Of a stretch of DNA of 60,000 nucleotides, positions 28,001 through 40,000 are shown one piece after another. Location: the NCBI RefSeq assembly GCF_964355755.1, contig NC_092674.1, forward strand, positions 28,386,001-28,446,000, in the 5' to 3' direction. Below the pieces are notes generated by a model. The model was given only the letters and a program-made list of their open reading frames with translations. It made no database searches and was not told where the DNA came from. Numbering within the stretch: the stretch's first letter is position 1; the number at the start of each line of letters is the position of its first letter. The position numbers and the translations under genes are program-made. This DNA comes from Antedon mediterranea (taxonomy: Eukaryota > Echinodermata > Crinoidea > Comatulida > Antedonidae).

Positions 28001-31000
28001 AAAAAAGTAAACAAATTTACGAGCGTGATAACGTAGACAGACAGTTGCTATATTGAGGATTTATTGTAAAATAGGAATGCTATTATGAAAGTTAACTGTA
28101 TGTTGTAGCAATGTGATGGTTTTCGCGCACGGGATACGTGGCTGTTGTACCTAGACTTCCTGTACTGTTTCAATAAAAAGGAACTTTAGGCGTGCTTTAC
28201 AGGTACTGTGACTTGTGTGACTTGTGACTTTAACCAAGACAGGAACTCGTAACAGTCCTTTGATCTTCTGTCTGGCTGCGACGACAAATACCACAGTATG
28301 TATATATTCTCCGCGGTGCGCGGTGTCTGTTAAAGGGCGTGGAACTGTGTCGCAACCACAGATAAACCTGGATCTCCGGAGCTCATCATCCTGCCACGCA
28401 ATTACTATGAGATTGCGTTGTGAACGCGCAAAACGCGTTTAATCAGTATAACCACACTTCCCTGATGTGATTCACTCCCCAAAGTGCTCGAGAAAGTTTC
28501 TGTTGCCGGCCACAAACACGCTTGCCTAGACATTTCACAATGTCTCATTATTCTATAAATATTGAGTAACAATTCCTTAAGTAACCATTAGAGAACAGAT
28601 TGACAACGAAGATAAATACGTGTAATGTTATGTAATGTGCTAAGTGACCATTACTAGAGACAGTAAGGAATTCACGTTATAATAATAATCGCATATAAAA
28701 TAGAAAAATACATTGTTTATGCATCAAATGTAGTCAACTACGAGTTGGCAAATGTGGGTCACATCCGTTACCTTCGACGCAAAGCCAATAATGTTCGATC
28801 AAAATCAAGATGTTTACGTTGACTTACGCTAACTTTAACACCTTTAAAGCTTGCTTACCTCTTAAGCTTAGTTCCCACTATAGCGACGCAACGTAACGCA
28901 TATCTACGCAACGTAAGAAAATGCCCTTCTAATAATTGTGTTTGCCCCCGCCTGCGTGAAATCAAACCTGCGATGTTTTCAGCACTATTGCATCGTCGGT
29001 TCCTACATGTGATTACGCACTTTGCGTCAATACGTCGCTGCGTTAAAGCGTGGTTCCCACTAGCGACGCAACACAAGGACGTAAAGCAACGCAAGTGAAT
29101 TGACCAATCACAAGCGATGGCTTATTCGCTTGTGATTGCTAAAACTGTCTATAACTTCGCTTGTCATTGGTTAAAACGCTTGCGTTGCGTTTACGTCCTT
29201 GCGTTACGTTCTAGTGGGAACCAAGCTTAAGTAGCGTTACGTTCTAGTGGGAACCACGCTTTAGACGTGTAGGCGCAACGTAACTGATGATGATCCGCGC
29301 GTCTTGATTGGTCAAATTGCTTACGCCCTTACGCTGAGCCCAGGTGGGAACAAGCTTAACACTTCCTCATCTACTTAGCCACTACACTATAAAGACCCGA
29401 CTTACGCAATTTGACACGCGCGTTGAAAAAGCTACAGCTTTAATGAGCGTGCGTTGTTATTCCCCGCCCCTATCGTGCCATAAATGACGATTTGTGTACG
29501 ATACTAATAAAATGAACCAAAATAATAATTGTGTAATTAAGAGATACTTCGATGGGCAATATATAACCTAAACACTGATATACTGTATAACTTAAACACT
29601 GTAATGTAACTTAAACATTGATATAGACCCTCAACACTGATATATAACTTAAACACTGATATATAACAACATTAATTTAGAGGCGTTAATCGAAATTATA
29701 AGACTCGCGTAAATTAAGAAACATAGTTATCCCGTAATTGTCACGGTTTACGTTTACACAACGATGAAATTTGTGGAGACATATTTAGTTATTTTGCGTT
29801 TATTCCAGGACGATTCCCCTATTTTGCTGTGTGCAGTTTATAAAATAGTTAAGGTGTTACGTTTTTATATTGTGTTTTAAATTGCATTGTGTTTCTACGT
29901 TCAGGAAAACAAATTTCATGTATGTAATATTATGTGGCAATAAATTGAATCTTGAATGTTGTACGTCTGGAAAATTACCACTTGTTTTTGCCTTTTAAAT
30001 CATAAGAATTTAGAATCCGCAGTCATTCGCCACTCGACAGGTCCAGCATAACCCTCGTAAATTTTAGACTATACGTACGTAGGCACGCGTACGTTTCAAG
30101 CTATACCGAAAACGACAATCAGCCCAATAACTCTACGTGTTTGTTTACCCAGCACACCAACATACCCATGTTAATCTATATTTCACGAACTCACTTCGAA
30201 ACATAAACATAACATAGGAATTCTGTGGCTACAAACTATTCGATTTGTTTATCATCTAAATCACTATCGGCATGTGATCTGTTATTTTGACGCTTTTATG
30301 AAGCCATCTATATATCAATTAAGTGAGCAACTTCATCTGCGTACAGTTTCCATTGCCTCATTAAAAATCTACATTTATATTATTCCACGGTTATGTATTA
30401 CAACTAAACGCATTGTATATACCACTCTACGTTATAATACTCTATTTCTCTTCAAAGGGTTTAAGTCCATGATAACTTAATTTATTAAAAGCTTACAAGG
30501 TTTTTCCAACTCCTTGTCTATTGTCATAATACTTCAGTTTTAAATTCAATAAACACGGTTAGTTTTTCATTAATTCTAACCTTAGCCTTTTCAGATCAAC
30601 AATTTAGGGATCGACCATATGGCATACTCAGCGTTTCACCAGGTTTCCAGAAAATTGTATATTCGAATTATTATCTTTTTATTGGGTTTACGTACCAGTT
30701 GGTAGACAAACTCCTGAAGCTCCTGAATTCAGAGTGACCACGCAGAAAATGTCACCGCCTTAAATAAACAACGAACAAATAATAAAAGTGTAGGCCTGTG
30801 TTATTCTTAAACTATACACTCGAGGCTCTGCTGCCATCAACATTATCATCAATACAAGTAACCTGCATGGTTTCTAGAAAACTCAGATATATCTGAGTTT
30901 TCTAGAACTAGCTCAGATTTCTGACACCCCAGTAACCAACATTAGGCCTACAGTACACACACCCACCACTTGGGATATCCATATTCACAGAAACGATCGA

Positions 31001-34000
31001 GTGAAATATATGTGTTCACTGGCCATTCCTTTCCTATATTAAGAGGATATGTAGTATGGGTCCCCGTAGTTCTACTGTAGTGCCTTAAAAAATGCATTAT
31101 ATTTACGCTGTATTAAAATGACATTTTGTAGTATGGGTCCCCGTAGTTATACTGTAGTGCGATATTAAAGGAATATTGACACTGTATTAAAAGGACATTT
31201 TGTAGTATGGGTCCCCGTAGTTCTATTGTAGTGAAGTATTAAAAGAATATTGAAACACTGTATTAAGATATTAAGATATTTTGTAGTATGAGTCCCCGTT
31301 GTTCTGCTGTGATGTCTTATTAAAGGAATTGACACTGATAGTACAGGTACTGCATGCAGCCTACTTTATATTTCCTGAGAAATGAAACATGAAGGCTGTT
31401 TAGACCTGCATATGAAACGTTATACATTGTGTTTCAATGACGTCACAATTTGACGATATTATTAATTATTACTGCGATATTATTAGCATAAACGTAAAAA
31501 TAATTTTTTTGAAATAGTACATAGTTAATGATAGCGAACTATAATGCCCTTTGTGGAAAGTCGTAAATTGTATTAGTGATAATACCGTCAGAGGGAAGAG
31601 TGAAAGGTATCATTAAAAGCAGCTGATATCGGCGGTAGATTCAATAAAACCGTACTGACCACAAAGTGAAGCCATCGCTTGGACAATTAGACATATGACA
31701 TTGCAATCGGTTACCATTTTGTAAACATTTTTAGCCAAAATCAGCAATATTGTTAAAATATTCACATTATCCTCCATATTTAAAAATAAAAATTAATTCA
31801 ATATAGCTTTGAATATATCAGTTAATAATGTGTACATACAACCAGATCCTGCTGCGGGATCTCCGTGTTCATTATTATACTGATTGCATTGAGAAAATCT
31901 AGGGGTTTTATCCAATACTGTCAGTGGTCTGATACAACATTTCGTATCTCCTTACGTGATTCTGGGAGATCGTAGACTTGCCTCAAGTCTGTGTTATTGT
32001 CTTTTTATTTATGTTAGTCCACCAGTCGGCGTTTCGATTTTTGTCTGAAAATACGAACTTATGTGTTATACGTATGAGACGCCATATGTGCCAAAATATG
32101 GAGAATCGTTGTTTGGTTCCAAATTGAACGCAATATAACGCAAAGACGATAGATTATCTGAATGGTTAGGTTATTGTGATGCGCCTCTAGTGGGAACCAA
32201 GCTTTAGCCCCAAAATGAAAGTATGCGTATCCAAATAAGTCGGCCTATACTCTGTTGATTCGTAGTTGTTCCAAGTCAATCTTGCCTTGGATGTTCTTAC
32301 CGATTAGTGTAGCAATGTTCGTCTAGTTATCAAACGGTAATTGGACTCAGTATTACATCATCACTCGATCATCAGCGTATAAACCCATTACGTCTCAATT
32401 TCGTAGATTCCGTTTCCCGTTGTTAATTCAAATATAGAAATATGATTAATAAACCAATAAATCTAAACTATGTGGTCAACATCGATCGACGAATGTTATT
32501 CTAGTTAATTATCTCCATTACAAATAGTAATTATTCTCAATACGTTTGCGACAAGCAAGATAATATTATCAGATAAAAAAGTATACGCGAACGAGGACAT
32601 CGAGCCGCGCGTTCAAAACGGCTGTCACGTGATAATTATGTAAATTAAACCGACTGAATGGCATTTATCTGAACATATACTACCATCATCTGTTGTCAAA
32701 GCTCAATGAGAATGTATACATTATGTCATAATTATATGATTACAAAGCAATTCTACTATCGGTTTATTTTACAAGGAAAGATTACACTAAGGAATTAGGG
32801 ACAATTAGGTTTATTTTAATTAAATATCTTCAATGGGCTCAATAAGAACGAGAATTTCAAAATCGATGTGTATTCTAAACCGACATTAGGTCTATATTTA
32901 GATTGTAATGTTCTAGAATGTTTTACTTTGATATGATGTATTCCAAAGGTCACGTCGTTCGTTTAAATGACATTACAGAGTGTAATGAAATGTTGAGTGA
33001 AAAACCCAACAATGTCAATACGACGTCAGTGACTCCAATAATAGATACACATGCTGTATGATAATATTTAAACTTGTGTAGGCCTACACGTGCCAAAAGT
33101 TGACCAATGGCGAATGACTAAAACGAGTTGACCAATGATTAGTGAGAGTTCGAATAATCCATCGCAATTATTGTGATTGGTGCAATCTCTCAAGCTTGGG
33201 TCTTAGCACGCAACGCAATGACGTAACGCAACGCAAAGTGATTTGACCAATCACAAGTGATGGATTACTCGAACAGTCACATGTGATTGGTCAACTCGCT
33301 TGCGTTGCGTCTACTACGTCCTTTCCTTGTATTGCTAGCGGGAACCACGCTTTACGTTGCGTTACTTCTAACCAGAATTACTATATAAACATTTATACAA
33401 TATTTTAATTTGTTTAAGCTTTTCTTTCTATATCTTTCAGGAAGAAGTATCAACATGAATAACGAACTTACAATTGACAACTTGACCACTAATGACCCGC
33501 CATACGAAGTCTTCACACCATTCTCGTTGGCCGATTACACTACAGACTATCCACCAACCGACGCGCCACGAGCAGTGCCCATGCCAACCGTTTATTCCGC
33601 GCCTCTAATCACACTGTACAGTATAACCTTCCTCTTAGCTGTCGTTGGCAACATCTTAGTCATGGTAACCATCGTGCAAAACAAGAGGATGCGTACTGTT
33701 ACCAACGTGTTCCTCTTTAGCTTATCTGTCAGTGATCTCTGTGTCGCTCTGCTCTGTATGCCGTTCACTTTGGTTGGAAATGTTTTACGAAACTTCATTT
33801 TTCCGTATTCACTTTGTAAAGTTATCCTGTATTTTCAAGGTAAGAAACGTGAATATTGGTCATTTCACTTCGCCTAGCAAACTTCGGAGTTTACACACAT
33901 TTTCCATCCGTTAAGTACGGTAGATATTGTGTATTATTATGTGGGAGGTAAGGGCGATACATTATGGTCTGTGAATACACATACCACGCTTGTATGTATA

Positions 34001-37000
34001 CATCATGGACCTGATAATATTAAAGGAATTCAATACATCCAGACATGTAGGCCTACGGTATCTAGATGACTTGCGATAGTCTGTTAAACGTTATCTAGTG
34101 ACAGCTGCAGAATCGGGAGTTGTCTAAAATGACCTTTTACGCACGCTCTCAAATACGACATGCGTATTGTGTTGGGGTGTAGGGGAGGTGCAAACAATTA
34201 TCTATGGTAGTTAACATCAATGTTTATTCATTGAAGGTATCAGTGTAAATATATCAACTTGGACGATGGTAGCAATATCAGTGGAGAGGTACTTTGCCAT
34301 CTGTATGCCACTTAAATCACGCTCTTGGCAGACTAAGCGGCATGCTTACATTATTATACCCAGCATTTGGATCTCGGCTTTCCTTATATTTACACCAACT
34401 GCTAAGTTTACGGACGTTATAGAGACGAAGGCTTTCAAGATATGCCAAGAAGTGTGGCCGAGTGAACAATTTATGAAAGTATACCTGGTAAATGTTACTC
34501 TTTTTTGTTGTTGTGAAAATTCACTCTTTTGAAGAGTATGCATTAAATGATCACTCTTTAAAGAGTGAAAGTCACTTTATAAGAGTGAAATTTTAAATTT
34601 TAAGCACTCTAGAAAGAGTGAACTGTTAAATTGAAAACATTTCACTCTAAACAACAGTGACATTTTAACTCGTTTAATCAAGAGTACGTTTGCTTTGTAG
34701 CTTACTACAATAAAAAACTATTTACATTTGTTTCAGTAACACTGCTGATTGAGAACTTCCTTGGACTAAAAGTTGGAATAATTGTTAATACTTTTTAAAT
34801 TCTTTTCACAGACCAGTTTGTTGTTGATTTTGATGGTCATTCCTTTTTTTGTAATGGTACTTGCGTATGGATTGATTATTGTAGAACTTGAAAAGGGAAT
34901 GAGCCAGATTAAAAGAGCAACTATAAAAGGTAAATACATCAAGAATAGTGGGATTTCGAACTTACGACCCAGGAATTATAGTTACACACATGACAGAACA
35001 CTGGGATATGCTTCCACACTAATCAGTTTTGGCGGATTACTGTAGGTTCAGGCGATGACCAACGAAACATTCGTAGGTCATAGGTCGTCACATATCGAAC
35101 GCTTCCTCTTTTTTTTTTAATCTTCATTACCGTAAACAATAATTCAATTCAATTCAACTTTTATTTCAGACAATTGTCCATATGGTATAATACATTACAC
35201 AAAAAAAAAAGATGAAGGAGAGAGGACCAAAACTGTTATCTATTGGTATATAATGCCTCTCTCCATTTGTAGTACATGTTTGAATCAACATTTACGTTTG
35301 TAATGAAGAATTTGTATATTAATAAATTATATGCGTTTAACTTTCAGAGAAAGAAAATATTGGTACGAAAATGACAACATTTAAATCAACGCCCACAAAA
35401 GAACCGAAAGAGAGTAAACCAAAGGCTTGTGCCCCGCGCAACACATCGTCGAATGCTGCAAAGAAACGAGTAGTGTTTATGTTAATAATCATCGTAGCTT
35501 TGTTCTTCGTCTGTTGGACGCCATCTTGGGTGATAAATATCTGGTACATCCATCATCCTGCGTCCGCAACAAAAAGACTTGACCCTCTTTTCATTTCTGT
35601 GATGCGCCTGCTGACGTACGTTTCCTCCTGTACTAATCCGATTGTCTACTGCTTCTTAAACAAGGGTTTCCGACAAGGATTTCTGGAGGGCTTCGGTTTT
35701 TGTATTGGTCGTAACTATAGAAATAATCCATCTACGCGGAATATGATTATCAAAAGTAATACAGCGAATACGAATAAACAAGCGCCGACGTCTGGATTTA
35801 CAAACGTTTCATCGGAATCGGATTCATAAAACGGAGGAAAATATAATGAAGATAGAATGACGTCTTCATGACAAGAATCGAATTTGAAGTAGCCGACAAT
35901 AGACGCGGTGATAGTGTACGTTTGACATTGCAACGCGTGTAGGACATGGATGACGGGAATCTATTATAAGACAGACAGACAGACCGACAGACCGACAAGC
36001 TTGTTGTAATGTCAGCCTTTTGTGCTCACATATCCCAATTCCAAAACTTAAGCTGCGGCCAGTACGGTTTTCAATAATATACAAAGCTAAATAAACTTGT
36101 TTGTGATGCATTGTAAAAATTGTGGACGGGTGGTGACGCGTTTATATCGGTGTGTGACGAAAATTATACCATTTGGAAGCAACGACGTCTCAACGCAAGT
36201 GAGTTGACCAATCACATGCGACTGTTCGGATGATCCATCGCGTTGTGATTGGTCAAATTAGTTCCGGTGCGCTTACGTCATTGCATTGCGTCTAACAAAG
36301 CTATAAATCTCTACTACATTTGTCAAAACTAAACATTTTTAAAATTTACAAGATAAAAATTTATAACTGAAATATTTGAAATATAGTACTGTATTTGGAG
36401 ATTACAGAATTAAGTTTGAATGTATATATTATGCCTATTATTTACGTGTACTGAATAATGTGAGGAACTCGATCCCCATTATATCAGTATCGGTACAGTA
36501 TCAAACAATCTGTAACACGTGATACCTGTATCAAAGTTATTGCCTATGATACAGACGGCACATAGACATACAGAATTTGTCTATGATCCTCCTGGAAAAA
36601 GTATAGATACAGTATCGGCTAAATTATGCTAAGTGCATATTTTAAGTATGTTTTAAAAGAATGCAAAATAATACAATACTGTATTATGGAAAATATTATT
36701 ATTTATATAACTGTATATATTATATTAAGAAACAATTTAATCGACAAATATGACTGGACAATATCATTGCCAATAATGCAAAATACAATAAATTACATGC
36801 GTTTGTGTCGAGTGCAGCACTATGAAGAGCGGCACCAACGAATATGAAGCATAATTTATTATCGTATGCGCTTGTTGAGATAGCTTTCGCGACTACGCAA
36901 AATGTTCGGTTGTTAGTCGCGCGGCCTTATCGCGAATATGCACAGGTAGCTTGATTACACTGCGCGTAAAGCGTAAGTCAATGGGAATTGATATATGAAA

Positions 37001-40000
37001 GACCGACAATCGACGGACTAAACATAAATGGTTATTACACCGAGTCTAAAGCTTGGTTTTGACGCATTCAACGCAAGTAATTTGACCAATCAAGCCGCGA
37101 AATTCCCGGGCTGTCGCTTGTGATTGGTCAATTCACTTACGTTGCGCCTACGCCGTTTCGTTACGTCCAATGAAAACCAAGCTTTAAACGAAATTCAGGG
37201 TGATTCAACATGATAATATTTCAATTTGAATTGCCTCATTTTACTGTAAGTGCTGCAGTCGCGTAACCAACACTTAAATGCCGCGCTACACTTGTTCATT
37301 ACATACAGAACGTGCAAAATGCACGTATTATTACCTGATAAAGTGTAATTGAACAACGAATTAACCTACAACTAGTCACAATGCTCCAATTCGGCTTACT
37401 AAAGGCTGCGACTTGTTCGATAATTACAGTGCTCCAATTTGGCTACCTTAAACCTAATTCCATTAAGCTCTGTCTACACTATCAAACTTTATGTGACAAA
37501 AAACATTTGATGTGGCCATATATGAAAATGATGTCATATCACTACCATATTTGGGCACATCACACCTTTTTTATAGGTTGATAGTGTAGACAGAGCTTTA
37601 GGCGAACATTATTGAAGAAGTTGACTAATGGGCATGCGTATTAATATTTTCATCTACCTTTTTTGTGATGTGAAAAATTGCACAGCCAATCAGAACTAAA
37701 AAATGCTCGACTCGCGCGAATATATCTGGAAGACGGGATTTATAAAAGCCGTGACTTTTTAGGTGTACAGCAGTTATTTTACACCATTTTGTATATAGTT
37801 AAATAAATGCTTAGGTTTGGTTCTTCCTAGACAAAGGTCTATATACATGGCAAATTAGCTGTGCTCGGTGCAAACACGTATAATAAGGTATAGTAAGAAC
37901 CAAACCCGATACATACAAATCTTTTACTTAAATAATATATTTAATCTAGTAGTATAGCGGATTTTGTTATAAATATTAAAATACAATATTCTTATATAAA
38001 TATAAACCGAGAAATGGTATCTATGTTGAATACGAATAAAACAAGTTTGTTTTTATGAATAACGATTGTTCTAGTTTAATTATCAGGCATTGTTCTTCAG
38101 GATTTGCCCACGCAAACTATTTTTTTTAATGGGCTACCTTATCGGAAACATTGTGCAGAAATGAACTGGTGAATGTATAACCAATTCAAAAATCACAGAT
38201 GAGGCGCAACGTTTTAAAAAGCCATGACATCGGTGTTTTAACATACAGCTCTTAAAATGAATTACCGGTACATCACTTTAGACAACAGTACAATAATAGC
38301 TATTTAAGCGTGGTTCCCACTAGAACGCAACGCAGCGACGTATCGACGCAAAGTGCTGTATTGCGTAATCACAAGTGGGAACCGACGACGCAACAGTACT
38401 GCAAACATCGGAGGTTTTATTTCAAGCTGGCGGGGACAAACACAATTATTGGAAGGGCATTTTCCTACGTTGCGTAGCCAGTGGGAACCACGCTTAAATC
38501 TTGGTTCCCACTAGAACGTAACGCAAGGACGTAAACGCAACGCAAGCGTTTTAACCAATGACAAGCGAAGTTATAGACAGTTAGTAATCACAAGCGAATA
38601 AGCCATCGCTTGTGATTGGTCAATTCACTTGCGTTGCGTTACGTCCTTGCGTTGCATCGCTAGTGGGAACCACGCTTTAAGCGTGGTTCCCACTCGAACG
38701 CAACGCAACGACGTTTGACGCAAAGTGATGTATTGCGTAATCGCAAGTGGGAACCGACGACGCAACACAGTGCTGTAAAAATCGCAGGTTTGATTTCACG
38801 CAGGCGGGGGCAAACACAATGATTGGAAGGGCATTTTCTTACGTTGCGTAGATTGCGTTACGTTGCGTCGCTAGTGAGAACCAAGCTTTAGGGAACACCT
38901 TCGAGATCCAACAAAGTGTCCCTTTAATAGGGGTGTACCCTTAAGCTTGGTTCCCACTAGAACGTAACGCAAGGACGTAAACGCAACGCAAGCGTTTTAA
39001 CCAATGAAAAGCGAAGTTATAGACAGTAGAGGCCGGTGCACACCGAACGCGAAGCCGCGAATTTCGCGTTAAAAAGTGACGCACGCGGCAGGCGACGGAC
39101 GCTTCCAGTGTGAACATACAAGCGAACAGTGTACGATAGTCGAATTTCAACTTCAACGCGTTGAAAACGACAGCAGCGAAGGCTTCGCACGCGAATTTTC
39201 AAAAGTTGAACCTTGGTCAACTTTTTGAGGCGTCGCGAGCGCGGTTCGCGTTCGTCAACCAATCAGAAGTCAGGAATAAAGCTTGGTTTTCAATAGCGAC
39301 GCAACAACCTACGCAGCATAAGAAAATGCCCTTCCAGTAATTGTGTTTGCCCCCGCCTGCGTGAAATAAAACATGTGATTTTTGCAGCACTGTTGCGTTG
39401 TCGGTTCCCACTTGTGATTACGCAATACATCCCTTTGCATCGATACGTCACTGCGTTACGTTGCGTAGAGTTTAAGTGGGAACCACGCTTAATGGGGGTG
39501 TACCCTGCATATGGGTCGGCCGTATATTTGGGCATATTTATTTCCTTTAGTAGGTGTTTCCAAAGTGGTGGGGGGGGGGGGGGGGGGTTATTACCCACCA
39601 AATTTCTTCCCCTACAATGTCGTGCAGTATAAAAGCAATCTGAATATCGAAACTCGTCTCTACACGCGCGCTCTAACCAGTGTATTATTTTCCCTTAATT
39701 TTACCTAAATTGTGATCGCTCTTTGTATCATCTTTAGTCCTTGATAATAGATAAAAGCATAACTTATGATTTATGAATATTAACTGTGATAATTTTAGAT
39801 TACCAATTACGTATACGTATATTAAATTAATATGAAATACGACACCAATAACTGCAAAGGTATTTCGGACAAAAATTATCTCCCAAGGCTAAAAGCAATT
39901 TTAATCCGCTATCACTAACATCTAGGGCTAGAAAGTTTAGACCTACATTTACATCTAGGGCTAGAAACTTTAGGCCTATATTGGGAATTAGGGCGTTGAA

